This document shows, in pieces, positions 54,309-63,598 of a stretch of 64,000 bases of DNA (within the stretch, counting starts at the first letter, position 1; each line of letters begins with the position of its first letter). The stretch comes from Metabacillus sp. B2-18. Lineage in GTDB: Bacteria > Bacillota > Bacilli > Bacillales > Bacillaceae. Position numbers and translations under genes: made by a program. The notes under the pieces were generated by a model, which was given only the letters and a program-made list of their open reading frames with translations, did no database searches and had not been told where the DNA came from. The stretch is from the NCBI RefSeq assembly GCF_021117275.1, contig NZ_CP088245.1, positions 4,528,001-4,592,000 of the forward strand, read 5' to 3'.

Positions 54309-55595
54309 ATGGAAAACAATAAAAACCTTGTCCATAAGCACGAAGAAACGCTATTTATTATCTGTGTCATCGTCAGCGTTTTTATGGCATTATACTTACT
54401 TCTTTCGATCATTGGTGTTTTTATCGTATTAGCGATTGGATTAATATCACTATTCTCACATGCTCTCTCTATGGCACACATCCAATTAAATGGGGTGAGA
54501 TTAAGAGAAAATCAGTTTCCTGAGCTTCACAATAAGGTGATCACTCTTTGTCAAAAGATGAATTTAGACAAGGTCCCTGAAGTGTATGTAATTGAATCTG
54601 GTGGACTTTTAAATGCTTTCGCTACAAAAGTTCTCGCATTATTCGGGAAAAACATGGTTGTGCTATACTCTGATTTCATTGATATTGCAGAGGATTCAGA
54701 TGACTTCGATATCGACTACGTCATTGCACACGAGTTAGCTCATATCAAAAGAAATCATATTGCTAAAAGTATACTACTCTCTCTATCTATGTGGATACCA
54801 TTCCTAGGCACAAGCTATTCACGAATGGCAGAATATACATGTGACCGTATGGCAGCCCATTATACAGAAAAACCGGAAAATGCTATCAATGGTCTTTTAG
54901 TTCTAGCTGCGGGTAGAAGGCTTTATAACAAAGTCAATATTCAAGAATATTTAACGCAATACAACGAAAAACGGGGGATTTTTGCTATTTTAACTGAGTT
55001 ATTATCAACACATCCTCCTATTCCAAAGCGTATTCATGAGATAGAACTTTTCACATATGGTGAACCATCCGTACAGCTAAAAAGCAGAACAAAGAGAATT
55101 GTTTTGTTAATGTTCGTTATCTTTGTTGTTATTCCAACAATTTTCATTGGTTTTGGTGTAGGAACTGCTGTTGTTCTATCACAATTCACTAGCAAACTGG
55201 ATGAATTTTTCACGGAGATTGAATATGGAGCTGAATATACTCCTTTAATGCAGGCTGTAATAGATGCTGATCAAGCAAAAGTGGAGGACCTTTTACTAAG
55301 TGGTGAAGACCCTAATGAAGTAAATGAATACGAAGAAAGTGTCCTAATGATCGCTGTTACAAATGATCAGGCCGACTTTATTCCCTTGCTCGTTGAATAT
55401 GGCGCAGATCCTAACTGGCAGGATAGCTGGGGATGGACGGCATTAATATCTGCTGTTTATGAAGAGGATATTGATACTATTAAAAAATTATTAGAAGCAG
55501 GTGCAGATCCTGCTCTTACTGATTCTGAAGGAATATCAGCTGTTGATCATGCTTATGACATTGGAAATGATGAGATTATTGAGTTGTTAAATTAA
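54309..55595 (+). CDS. M48-family membrane metalloprotease fused to ankyrin repeats
   Basis: 428 residues. Two N-terminal membrane helices (LFIICVIVSVFMALYLLLSI, GVFIVLAIGLISLFSHALSM), then an M48 peptidase domain with zinc motif VIAHELAHIKRNH and third ligand in YTCDRMAAHY, a further membrane segment (RIVLLMFVIFVVIPTIFIGF), and C-terminal ankyrin repeats (YTPLMQAVIDADQAKVEDLL, DPNEVNEYEESVLMIAV, GADPNWQDSWGWTALISAV, IDTIKKLLEAGADPALTDSE). M48 enzymes (HtpX type) degrade membrane proteins; ankyrin repeats bind partners. The ATG at 54309 has TAGGAG nine bases upstream. The stop is followed at once by a GGGACA palindrome and then the terminator that IS1182 has split. Confidence 0.88.
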   Translation: MENNKNLVHKHEETLFIICVIVSVFMALYLLLSIIGVFIVLAIGLISLFSHALSMAHIQLNGVRLRENQFPELHNKVITLCQKMNLDKVPEVYVIESGGLLNAFATKVLALFGKNMVVLYSDFIDIAEDSDDFDIDYVIAHELAHIKRNHIAKSILLSLSMWIPFLGTSYSRMAEYTCDRMAAHYTEKPENAINGLLVLAAGRRLYNKVNIQEYLTQYNEKRGIFAILTELLSTHPPIPKRIHEIELFTYGEPSVQLKSRTKRIVLLMFVIFVVIPTIFIGFGVGTAVVLSQFTSKLDEFFTEIEYGAEYTPLMQAVIDADQAKVEDLLLSGEDPNEVNEYEESVLMIAVTNDQADFIPLLVEYGADPNWQDSWGWTALISAVYEEDIDTIKKLLEAGADPALTDSEGISAVDHAYDIGNDEIIELLN

Positions 55596-55615
55596 GGGGA
55601 CAGGTTCCTTGTCCC
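55596..55615. repeat. Dispersed GGGACA palindromic repeat
   Basis: GGGGACAGGTTCCTTGTCCC begins at the base after the M48 stop codon. Confidence 0.85.
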
Positions 55616-55627
55616 ATTTATTAAGTG

Positions 55628-55640
55628 AAAAATCCCTCCC
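55628..55640 (+). terminator. Left arm of the M48-gene terminator, separated by IS1182
   Basis: AAAAATCCCTCCC here pairs with GGGAGGGATTTTT at 57343-57355. The two arms are now 1.7 kb apart because the insertion sequence landed in the loop. Confidence 0.8.
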
Positions 55641-55647
55641 TTAAAGA

Positions 55648-57333
55648 GAGGCCACTGAAAAAGTCCAAGTAAAAGGTAGAAAGATTCACTTAGGTGAACC
55701 TTTCTACCTTTTTTACTTTATAATTAAAATTATAAATATAAGTGGGTGGTTTCCAATGATACAACAACAACAAACAATGATGTTTAGTCCATATGTGGCT
55801 CTATATGATATCGTCGTTCCTCAGGATAATATGTTACGAAGAATTAAGGATCTAATTGACTTTTCTTTTATTTACGAAGAATTAAAGGATAAATATTGTC
55901 TAGATAATGGGCGGAATGCGATAGATCCTATTCGCATGTTTAAATATTTGTTTTTGAAAACCATTCATGATGTTTCAGATGTTGATATTATCGAGCGTTC
56001 AAAATATGATATGTCCTTCAAATATTTTTTGGATATGGCTCCGGAGGAAGCCGTTATTGATTCAAGTTCTTTGACAAAGTTTCGTAAGCTTAGGTTAAAA
56101 GACATGAACTTATTAGACATGCTTATCAATAAGACAGTGGAGATTGCCATTGAGAAAGAGATTATTAAAAGCAAGTCCATTATTGTAGATGCCACCCATA
56201 CAAAGGCGAGATATAATCAAATGACTCCAAAAGAAATACTAATGGAGCGCTCCAAAAACCTCAGAAAAGCAATTTATAAAATTAACGAGAGTATGAAGAA
56301 GAAATTCCCCGTAAAGCCAAACAATGATCTACTTGAAGATGAGATTACTTATTCCCAAGAGCTCATTGAAGTGATTGAAAAGGAAGAAAGCCTTTTAGAG
56401 TATCCAAAAGTCAAGGAACATCTTAATCTCCTGAAAGAAGCCGTTGCAGATGATATCGAACAGCTACAGTCCATGAATGATCTAGATGCCAAAGTCGGAC
56501 ACAAAGCAGCTGACTCATCATTCTTTGGCTATAAAACTCATCTGGCGATGAGTGAAGAGCGAATTATTACAGCCGCAACGATTACAACCGGAGAAAAAAA
56601 TGATGGAAAAGAGCTACAGACACTTGTTGAGAAAAGTATAGATGCAGGAATGGAAATTGAAACGGTTATTGGGGATACTGCGTATTCTGAGAAAGACAAC
56701 ATTCAATATAGTAAGGAAAATGGAATTAAACTGGTCTCAAAATTAAATCCTTCCATAACTCAGGGTACCCGAAAAAAAGAGGATGAATTTGAATTCAATA
56801 AGGATGCGGGCATGTATGTCTGCAAGGCAGGGCATATGGCTGTACGGAAAGCTAGGCAAGGTAAAAAAGGAGTAGGCAAAAACCAAGTTGATACCTACTA
56901 TTTTAATGTTGAAAAATGCAAGAGATGTCCTTTCAGAGAAGGGTGCTACAAAGAGGGAGCCAAAAGTAAAACATATTCTGTTTCCCTTAAGTCTGATCAA
57001 CATTCATCCCAAGCACAATTCCAGAAAAGTGTATATTTTAAGGAAAAGTCTAAAGAGCGTTATAAAATTGAAGCGAAAAATAGTGAATTAAAACACAGAC
57101 ACGGGTATAATGTGGCAAAATCCTCGGGTCTAATTAGCATGGAGTTGCAAGGCGCCATGGCTATATTTACGGTAAACATTAAAAGAATTCTAAAGCTACT
57201 AGGGTAAAATTAGAGAAAATATGTGGCTAATGCAAAGAAAGAGCCGACTTTAATTCCTAAAAAAGGAAAAAAAGTCGGCTCTTTTTAAACTCACATGAAT
57301 AATCTTTAAAATCGTCAGATTTTCAGTGGCCTC
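55648..57333 (+). mobile_element. IS1182-family insertion sequence with 8-bp target duplication
   Basis: Terminal inverted repeats GAGGCCACTGAAAA (55648-55661) and TTTTCAGTGGCCTC (57320-57333). CTTAAAGA is directly repeated outside both ends (55640-55647 and 57334-57341). Inside the left end is a hairpin terminator (GGTAGAAAG...CTTTCTACC, then T6), and inside the right end another (AAAGAGCCGACTT/AAGTCGGCTCTTT, 57238-57286). Both insulate the element from neighbouring transcription. Confidence 0.93.
55756..57207 (+). CDS. IS1182-family transposase
   Basis: 483 residues: N-terminal DUF772-type domain (FSFIYEELKDKYCLDNGRNA, RMFKYLFLKTIHDVSDVDII) and a DDE transposase domain (SIIVDATHTKARYNQ, ETVIGDTAYSEKDNI, with the late region IEAKNSELKHRHGYNVAK carrying the Glu). 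A Cys cluster (CKRCPFREGC) is usual in this family. Full-length and framed by intact inverted repeats, so probably mobile. Confidence 0.95.
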   Translation: MIQQQQTMMFSPYVALYDIVVPQDNMLRRIKDLIDFSFIYEELKDKYCLDNGRNAIDPIRMFKYLFLKTIHDVSDVDIIERSKYDMSFKYFLDMAPEEAVIDSSSLTKFRKLRLKDMNLLDMLINKTVEIAIEKEIIKSKSIIVDATHTKARYNQMTPKEILMERSKNLRKAIYKINESMKKKFPVKPNNDLLEDEITYSQELIEVIEKEESLLEYPKVKEHLNLLKEAVADDIEQLQSMNDLDAKVGHKAADSSFFGYKTHLAMSEERIITAATITTGEKNDGKELQTLVEKSIDAGMEIETVIGDTAYSEKDNIQYSKENGIKLVSKLNPSITQGTRKKEDEFEFNKDAGMYVCKAGHMAVRKARQGKKGVGKNQVDTYYFNVEKCKRCPFREGCYKEGAKSKTYSVSLKSDQHSSQAQFQKSVYFKEKSKERYKIEAKNSELKHRHGYNVAKSSGLISMELQGAMAIFTVNIKRILKLLG

Positions 57334-57737
57334 CTTAAAGACGGGAGGGATTTTTGTTACATTAATTAGGTTACACCTTTACTTTCCCTTTTACATATAA
57401 ATGCATTCCAGATGACGATGCTGATCGTTCTATTTCTACTCCATTTAATACGCAAAATAATTTTAGGATTGTAGGAAGCTATTACCTCCGATTGCAGATT
57501 CCAATAATCAATCAAACATGCTAGCACCTTAGTTAGAAAACTTTCACATCAAACTAGTTTAACAGGATATCTCAAAATGCACTTCACTAACCTATTTATT
57601 TACAATTAAAAGAAAAAGCCCACACGAGATTCCTCTCACATGAGCTTTCTGATTATCATATCAATACGGGACACGGAACCTGACCCCTTGTCCCCGGGAC
57701 AATGAACCTGTCCCTTAGGAACAACCTTAGGAACACC
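57334..57737. other. Intergenic region: right terminator arm, hairpin and two palindromic repeats
   Basis: It holds the right arm of the split M48 terminator (57343-57355), an AAAAAGCCC...GAGCTTTC hairpin at 57609-57647 that probably ends nupC, and two GGGACA palindromes (57668-57687 and 57696-57714). No ORF with coding character in 57360-57600. Confidence 0.6.
57668..57714. repeat. Two dispersed GGGACA palindromic repeats
   Basis: GGGACACGGAACCTGACCCC and GGGACAATGAACCTGTCCC, 24 bp past the nupC stop. Confidence 0.8.
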
Positions 57738-58985
57738 TTAAAACAACATCCCAGCAATCGCTGCACTTAAAAGTGATGCCAATGCTCCGGCGATGACACA
57801 ACGCACGCCTAGTTTAGCGATGTCTGGGCGTCTGCTTGGGGCAAGACCACCTAAGCCGCCTAGAAGAATAGCAAGTGATCCGAAGTTTGCAAATCCACAT
57901 AAAGCAAAGCTAATAACAATGTTTGTTTTATCTGATAAATTAGCCATTTCAGGTGTAAATGCAGCATATGCTACAAATTCGTTTAAGACAATTTTTTGTC
58001 CGATGAAGCTACCAGCTTGAAGCGCCTCTGCCCAAGGTACACCGATCATAAACGCAATTGGAGCAAAAACCCAGCCTAATATCATTTCTAGTGAAAGTGA
58101 TCCAAATCCGAACCAGCCACCAATTCCACCTAACATTCCGTTAACTAGTGCAATTAAAGCAATAAATGCTAGTAACATTGCACCTACATTAAGAGCTAAA
58201 CCTAATCCGTCAGATGCTCCGCGTGCCGCTGCATCAATTACGTTTGCTGGTTCGTCATCTTTATCATCAATATCTTCTGCTGAATTAATTGATTCAGCTG
58301 TTGCAGCAGTTTGTTCTTCTACTGCTTTTTCCGTTTCAGGAATCATGATTTTTGCCATGATTAAACCTGCAGGTGCTGCCATAAAACTTGCTGCTAAAAG
58401 ATATTCAAGAGGTACGCCCATTAATGAATATCCAATTAAAACAGAACCTGCAACAGATGCAAGACCACCTGTCATAACGGCAAAAAGCTCTGATTGTGTC
58501 ATTTTAGCAATATACGGACGAATAACTAGTGGTGCTTCCGTTTGTCCAACAAAAATATTCGCTGCTGCTGACATTGATTCTGATTTACTTGTTCCTAATA
58601 ACTTCGAAAGTCCACCGCCAATGATTTTAACAACCCACTGCATAATTCCAACATAGTAAAGGACTGAAATTAGCGAAGAAAAGAAAATAATAACCGTTAA
58701 AACTTGAAAGGCAAAAATAAATCCGATCCCTTCATTTCCTATTAAACCACCAAATAAGAACGTTACACCTTCATTTGTGTAGCTCGTAATATCTTGTATC
58801 TTCGTAGATAGCCAGTTAAGCGCTTTTTGTCCAAGCTCCCATTTTAAAACAATAAAAGCAAATAGTATTTGAATAGCAAGTCCACCTAAAACCGTACGAT
58901 AATTAATCGCTTTCTTATTGTTTGAGAATAAAAATGCAATTCCTAAAATAAAAACAATGCCCATAATTCCCCAAAGAAAATTCAT
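57738..58985 (-). CDS. nupC: Concentrative nucleoside transporter, NupC type
   Basis: About 415 residues with CNT-family topology: eight to ten membrane segments and the family motifs [40 protein letters not shown] (substrate/Na+ site) and [20 protein letters not shown]. It imports nucleosides with a cation gradient. I chose the ATG at 58985 (GGGGGG seven bases before); an ATG five codons upstream is also in frame. A ~35-residue acidic loop ([20 protein letters not shown]) interrupts the middle. It is divergent from the TrmB-type regulator, and the shared gap carries an inverted repeat that also occurs upstream of the deaminase gene. Confidence 0.92.
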   Translation of the reverse strand: MNFLWGIMGIVFILGIAFLFSNNKKAINYRTVLGGLAIQILFAFIVLKWELGQKALNWLSTKIQDITSYTNEGVTFLFGGLIGNEGIGFIFAFQVLTVIIFFSSLISVLYYVGIMQWVVKIIGGGLSKLLGTSKSESMSAAANIFVGQTEAPLVIRPYIAKMTQSELFAVMTGGLASVAGSVLIGYSLMGVPLEYLLAASFMAAPAGLIMAKIMIPETEKAVEEQTAATAESINSAEDIDDKDDEPANVIDAAARGASDGLGLALNVGAMLLAFIALIALVNGMLGGIGGWFGFGSLSLEMILGWVFAPIAFMIGVPWAEALQAGSFIGQKIVLNEFVAYAAFTPEMANLSDKTNIVISFALCGFANFGSLAILLGGLGGLAPSRRPDIAKLGVRCVIAGALASLLSAAIAGMLF

Positions 58986-59076
58986 TATGGATCCCCCCAT
59001 ATTTTGAGTTAAATTAAACTGAAATCCCTTTCATTTTACAAAACGTCAGATGTCCTACCTCTTTAAATTATATTAA

Positions 59077-59096
59077 GTTACCACTAGATTAGTAAC
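59077..59096. promoter_or_regulatory. Inverted repeat GTTACC-N8-AGTAAC, candidate operator of the purine-salvage regulator
   Basis: It lies between nupC and the TrmB-type gene. The same 6-8-6 pattern, GTTACC-N8-GGTAAC, occurs at 63557-63576 before the deaminase operon. Shared positions and local context suggest one regulator. Confidence 0.55.
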
Positions 59097-59261
59097 CGCA
59101 TACATAGCATACATTATTAAAGTATTGTTTGTCAAACGAGTTTTGGTTGTAGAAGTCGAATTTTGTCGATTATCAGATACCCATTGGCATAATACCTCCA
59201 TTTAAATTATTATATTTAGTAGATAGTATGTACGAAAATGTGATTAGTTATAGGAGGATTT

Positions 59262-60023
59262 ATGTTACAGAAGTTTGGTTTTTCACAATATGAAAGTAGT
59301 GTTTATGAAGTTCTAGTGTCTAGTGAGGAGCCAATGGATGCTACCAGCATTGTTAAATATTCAGGTGTTCCAAAATCAAAGGTCTATGAAGTTATATCTC
59401 GCATGATTGAAAAAGGAATGATACTAGATTCTGTTTCTGAAAACAAAAAGTATTATACCGCGTTGCCGTTATCACTTGCAATTGAAAAATTAAATACAGA
59501 ATTTCAAAATAATTTAAAACAACTAGAAAACACAAATTTTCAAAAAAAATCATACTATGATGAGCATGTTTGGAGTTTAAAGGTTGATGCATCAATTCGA
59601 GCACAAAGTAAACAGCTTGTGCAAGAAGCAAAGAACTCTATTCGAATTTCCACTTGGAATGAAGATCTTAATGATTATTTACCGCTATTAATTGAAAAGG
59701 AAAAACAGGGAGTAGATGTTGAGGTACTAGTAGTCGGTAGCATTGACACGCCCCTATCAAATATTCATGCCCTTATTCCTGCATCAGAGCACCAGTCACT
59801 TGAACATTTTCGCTTAATTATTGTAGATGACAAAGAAGTTATTTTTGCTGGTATGGAAGAGAATGCCTGGCAGGCCTTAAAAACAATGTCCAAACCATTT
59901 ATTAAGATTTTTACAGAGTTTTTCTACCATGACCTTGCCTTAGCAAAAATTAATGAAAAGCATTATGATTTGGTAATGAGTGATTCTGATATAAAAAGTA
60001 CCCTTATGAAATTAAGATATTAA
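59262..60023 (+). CDS. TrmB-family transcriptional regulator
   Basis: 253 residues: N-terminal winged helix of the TrmB type (MLQKFGFSQYESSVYEVLVS, TSIVKYSGVPKSKVYEVISR, YYTALPLSLAIEKLN), a short coiled coil, and a PLD-like sensor domain (SIRISTWNEDLNDYLPLLIE, VLVVGSID, FRLIIVDDKEVIFAGM). TrmB-type proteins sense sugars or metabolites. Flanked by nucleoside transport and purine genes, it probably senses a nucleoside or pentose phosphate. AGGAGG precedes the ATG. It is divergent from nupC and convergent with the permease operon. Confidence 0.85.
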   Translation: MLQKFGFSQYESSVYEVLVSSEEPMDATSIVKYSGVPKSKVYEVISRMIEKGMILDSVSENKKYYTALPLSLAIEKLNTEFQNNLKQLENTNFQKKSYYDEHVWSLKVDASIRAQSKQLVQEAKNSIRISTWNEDLNDYLPLLIEKEKQGVDVEVLVVGSIDTPLSNIHALIPASEHQSLEHFRLIIVDDKEVIFAGMEENAWQALKTMSKPFIKIFTEFFYHDLALAKINEKHYDLVMSDSDIKSTLMKLRY

Positions 60024-60025
60024 TT

Positions 60026-60055
60026 AGAAAAAACCACTTTAGAGTGGTTTTTTCT
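60026..60055. terminator. Bidirectional terminator between the TrmB-type gene and the NCS2 permease
   Basis: AGAAAAAACCACT pairs with AGTGGTTTTTTCT across a four-base loop. Confidence 0.85.
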
Positions 60056-60060
60056 AACTC

Positions 60061-61347
60061 CTAATGCAAAAGTAAAGCCGAAGCAACAACATTCAACAGA
60101 AACAGAGTTGAAATCACATATATAAGCGGTGACACTTGCTTCCATTTACCAATAGCAATCTTCACGATCGGATACACAATAAAGCCGAACGCCAATCCAT
60201 CGGCAATACTCGATGTCATAGGGATACAGATAATGATTAAAAATGCCGGAAATCCCTCTGAAAGATCATGAAAAGGAATGTCTTTCACTGACGACATCAT
60301 AAGTGCCCCTATTAAAATCAACACAGGTGCTACGGCATTGCCAGGGATAAGCTGAATTAAAGGCATGGCAAAGATCGATAAACCAAATAAAATAGCCGCC
60401 ACAAAAGCAGGTATCCCCGTTCTTCCACCTTCAGAAATTCCTGCCGCACTCTCAGCAGAAGCGATTGTTGGACTTGTCCCAACTACCCCTGAAGCAATCG
60501 TTGAAATCGCAACAGCTTTGTACGCTCGGGGGAATTTTTTCATATCAGGCAGCATTCCGCTAAGTAACCCCATATTTTCAAATAAAACAATCATTGTCAT
60601 TGAAAAAACAGCGATCCAAAATGGAATTTGCAGTAAATTCAGTTCACTTAATTGAAATAAATTGTTATTCGATGTTTGGAAGTCCACGATACTACTATGA
60701 TTTCCATCAGCAAGTGCAATTGTCATCACACTCGTCACAACAATACCGATTAACAAACTACCTTTGATATTCCGGACAAATAGTATTAATGTTATGATAA
60801 TTCCTACAATTGTCGAGACTGTCACTGGACTATTCAACTGACCAAGTGCCAGCATTGTTGTTTCACTAGATTGAATGATTCCACCCTTTTGTAAGCCTAT
60901 AAAAGTAAGAAATAGTCCTATTCCAACGGTAATTCCATGCTTTAATGAAGTCGGAACCGATTCTAGTATTTTATGTCCATACGAAGACATGCTAACAATA
61001 AAGAAAAATAATCCTGACAAGACGATCACTAACATCCCTTGTTGAACGGAAAGCCCTAAAGATTGAACCATTGTATAGCTAAAAAAAGCGTTAACTCCCA
61101 TGCCCGGAATCATAATAATTGGGGCATTCACCCATAAGGCCATTAGTAGGCATCCTATAACGGAGGCAACAATCGTTGCAATGACAGAAGCGCCTAAAGG
61201 AATTCCGGCATCTTTTAAAATTAAAGGATTCGCCAATATGATATAAGCGCAGGTGAAAAACGAAGTAAAACCAGCCATAACCTCTGTTTTAAAAGTGGTC
61301 TTATTTTCTGCAAGCTGAAAATGTTGATTTAATTTTTGAAGCATCAT
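60061..61347 (-). CDS. NCS2-family purine permease, PbuG/AzgA type
   Basis: 428 residues with about 12-14 membrane segments. Family motifs of the AzgA-like branch: KTEVMAGFTSFFTCAYIILAN, VNAFFSYTMV, TSPTIASAESAAGISEGGRT and FLIIICIPMTSSIADGLAFG. This branch imports hypoxanthine, guanine and adenine. It starts 12 bp after punA, so the product of PunA (a free base) and uptake of the same bases are encoded together. CGGAGG precedes the ATGATG start. Confidence 0.9.
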   Translation of the reverse strand: MMLQKLNQHFQLAENKTTFKTEVMAGFTSFFTCAYIILANPLILKDAGIPLGASVIATIVASVIGCLLMALWVNAPIIMIPGMGVNAFFSYTMVQSLGLSVQQGMLVIVLSGLFFFIVSMSSYGHKILESVPTSLKHGITVGIGLFLTFIGLQKGGIIQSSETTMLALGQLNSPVTVSTIVGIIITLILFVRNIKGSLLIGIVVTSVMTIALADGNHSSIVDFQTSNNNLFQLSELNLLQIPFWIAVFSMTMIVLFENMGLLSGMLPDMKKFPRAYKAVAISTIASGVVGTSPTIASAESAAGISEGGRTGIPAFVAAILFGLSIFAMPLIQLIPGNAVAPVLILIGALMMSSVKDIPFHDLSEGFPAFLIIICIPMTSSIADGLAFGFIVYPIVKIAIGKWKQVSPLIYVISTLFLLNVVASALLLH

Positions 61348-61359
61348 TCATTCCTCCGT

Positions 61360-62172
61360 CTACAGCTCACTAACAATTTCTTTTACTAACAATAAAAATT
61401 GAGCTTTAATGTTCTCCGTCGTTTCCATAACCTCTTCATGTGTTAAAGAAACCTCAGAAATTCCAGCGGCCATATTACTGATACAAGAAATTCCGAGCAC
61501 CTCTAGCTCACCGTGCCTAGCCACGATTACCTCTGGAACAGTTGACATTCCCACTGCATCTGCACCTAAAACACTTAAAAGTTTGATCTCAGCTGGTGTT
61601 TCGTAACTAGGTCCAAGCATACCAGCGTAAACACCTTCTAGAACGTTTATGTTATGTTTACTTGCCACTTTTTTTGTTAATTCAATTAGTCTCTCTGAAT
61701 ATGCCTCAGACATATCTGGAAATCTCACGCCACCTTCATTTGGACCGATTAAAGGATTTTGCGATGTCATGTTAATATGATCGTTAATAATCATTAAATC
61801 ACCTGGTTTAAAATTAGGATTAATCCCTCCAGCCGCATTTGTCACAATAAGCTGCGTAACACCAAGAGCTTTCATGATCTTAATTGGATATGTAACAGCA
61901 TCAAGAGAATGACCTTCATAAAAATGAAAACGTCCTTGCATGGCGATTACTTGTTTACCTTTTAATTCTCCGATAACTAAACGACCTTGATGACCTGACA
62001 CGGTTGAAACAGGAAAATGTGGAATTTCATCATAGTTAATATAGGTTGCGTTCTCAATTTCTTCTGCTAATACCCCAAGTCCAGATCCTAATACTAGTCC
62101 AACAGTTGGACAAAACTTAATTTTTGATAATATATAATCCTTTGTTTCTTGAATTCGTTCGCTATTTTTCAT
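61360..62172 (-). CDS. punA: Purine nucleoside phosphorylase, trimeric PunA type
   Basis: 270 residues. Motifs LVLGSGLGVLAEEI (phosphate site), MQGRFHFYEGHS, VTNAAGGINPNFKPGDLMII, GMLGPSYETPAEIKLL and the base-binding GADAVGMSTVPEVIVA with SCISNMAAG identify the trimeric class, which prefers inosine and guanosine. The reaction splits a purine nucleoside with phosphate into base and ribose-1-phosphate. It is 17 bp behind the deaminase and 12 bp before the permease, within one operon. Confidence 0.94.
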   Translation of the reverse strand: MKNSERIQETKDYILSKIKFCPTVGLVLGSGLGVLAEEIENATYINYDEIPHFPVSTVSGHQGRLVIGELKGKQVIAMQGRFHFYEGHSLDAVTYPIKIMKALGVTQLIVTNAAGGINPNFKPGDLMIINDHINMTSQNPLIGPNEGGVRFPDMSEAYSERLIELTKKVASKHNINVLEGVYAGMLGPSYETPAEIKLLSVLGADAVGMSTVPEVIVARHGELEVLGISCISNMAAGISEVSLTHEEVMETTENIKAQFLLLVKEIVSEL

Positions 62173-62189
62173 TGCTTTCTCCCTCCAGG

Positions 62190-63497
62190 TTAGCTAATAA
62201 GTTCTCTTTTCAAACGATTTGTTTCTGCTATTATTTTTTCTTCATCAATCGTTAAGCAGCTTCCCTCTTTCACGACTTGTTTGCCGTCAATATATACATC
62301 ACAAACATCGCTTCCCTTAGCGGCATATACTAAATGCGAATATGCCTCACTAACTGGTTGTAAATGCACTTTGTCATAAGGATAGATTGTAATAAAATCA
62401 GCCTTTTTTCCAACTTCTAAGGAACCTGTATGTCCCATTCCAATCGCTTCTGCTCCGATTCTTGTTGCTAAAGCTAATGTTTTCTCAGCAGGTAGCTTCG
62501 TTGCGTCTTTATACATTCCTTTTTGAAGCAAAGCAGCAACTCTCATTTCCTCAAACATATCTAAGTTATTATTAGAAGCTGTACTGTCAGTCGCAATTCC
62601 CACTTTTATATCTTTATCTAGAAGACTAACAATATCAGCAACCCCTGACCCTAGCTTCAAATTACTTATAGGATTATGGGCAACTCTTACATCGTAATTC
62701 TTTAGAATGTCTCTTTCTTCATCATTAAGAACCACTCCATGTGCCATTACAGTAGGCTGATTAAATATCCCCAAGCCTCGAAGATACTCAACAGGACGAG
62801 CTCCGTAACGTTTTTCAATATCCAAAATTTCATAGTCTGTTTCAGATACATGAATATGGATCATTAACTCATTTTCCTTCGCTATTCTAAGGCTTTCTAG
62901 TAGAGCATCTGTTGTACAGGAATACGGACTGTGCGGTGCAACCATTGTTGTAAATCTTCCATCTGCGACAGTTTTGTAGATTTTAGCAAAACGCTCGGCT
63001 TCTACTAAATTGCTTTTTTGTTCTTCGGGGGTGCCCATGCTAAAGATTGTATGAGAAAAAGCTCCTCGAATCCCTGTATTCATTATGGATTCAATCACCA
63101 CATCAGAATCGATTCCATTCGGGTTAAACATATCTGAGAATGTTGTCGTCCCTGTTTTTAACATTTCTAAAATTCCAAGCTGAGCACTGACAGAAGCAAT
63201 CTCTGTTGTATATTGCTGTTCCAGTGGCCATATTTTCGTCTCCAACCACGGCTTTAGCAGCATATCATCACCACTACCGCGCAAAAGAGTCATTAAAATA
63301 TGTGAATGTGCATTAACTAACCCCGGAAGAACCCATTTTCCTTTTAAATCAACAACTTGGTCAACATCAGTTCCTTCAGCCTTATGCTTGCCGATATAGG
63401 TAATTTGATGATCTTCGGTAATCATCATACCGTTTTCATAGACTTGATTATCACGATCTAAAGAAAAGAAAGTGGCATTAATATAAGCTGTTTTCAT
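62190..63497 (-). CDS. mtaD: Amidohydrolase: 5'-methylthioadenosine/S-adenosylhomocysteine deaminase type
   Basis: 435 residues. Metal ligands in VNAHSHILM (HxH), HIHVSETD, VMAHGV and the Asp in GIATDSTASNNN; the family region FSDMF and PHSPYSC is typical of the MtaD group. It deaminates adenosine-type nucleosides (MTA, SAH or adenosine) to the inosine form, which PunA next door can cleave. First gene of the operon, with a GTTACC-N8-GGTAAC inverted repeat about 60 bp upstream. The exact substrate cannot be told from sequence. Confidence 0.85.
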   Translation of the reverse strand: MKTAYINATFFSLDRDNQVYENGMMITEDHQITYIGKHKAEGTDVDQVVDLKGKWVLPGLVNAHSHILMTLLRGSGDDMLLKPWLETKIWPLEQQYTTEIASVSAQLGILEMLKTGTTTFSDMFNPNGIDSDVVIESIMNTGIRGAFSHTIFSMGTPEEQKSNLVEAERFAKIYKTVADGRFTTMVAPHSPYSCTTDALLESLRIAKENELMIHIHVSETDYEILDIEKRYGARPVEYLRGLGIFNQPTVMAHGVVLNDEERDILKNYDVRVAHNPISNLKLGSGVADIVSLLDKDIKVGIATDSTASNNNLDMFEEMRVAALLQKGMYKDATKLPAEKTLALATRIGAEAIGMGHTGSLEVGKKADFITIYPYDKVHLQPVSEAYSHLVYAAKGSDVCDVYIDGKQVVKEGSCLTIDEEKIIAETNRLKRELIS

Positions 63498-63555
63498 TCT
63501 ATTGAACTCCTCCTTCTCTGTTTTAATTCTTGTATCCGCTTCTCAAAACATTTAT

Positions 63556-63577
63556 GGTTACCACCACAAAGGTAACC
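63556..63577. promoter_or_regulatory. Inverted repeat GGTTACC-N8-GGTAACC upstream of the deaminase operon, candidate operator
   Basis: Perfect 7-bp arms with an 8-base spacer. It matches the site at 59077-59096 in arm sequence and spacing. Alternatively it could be a plus-strand hairpin with T-run (GTTTTTGTTG follows), but there is no plus-strand gene to end. Confidence 0.55.
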
Positions 63578-63598
63578 TGTTTTTGTTGTTTTTGTCAA

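Noticed and set aside
58986..59261. Purine riboswitch upstream of nupC or the purine operon
   Set aside because: No conserved purine-aptamer core on either strand in the leaders; inverted repeats fit an operator better.
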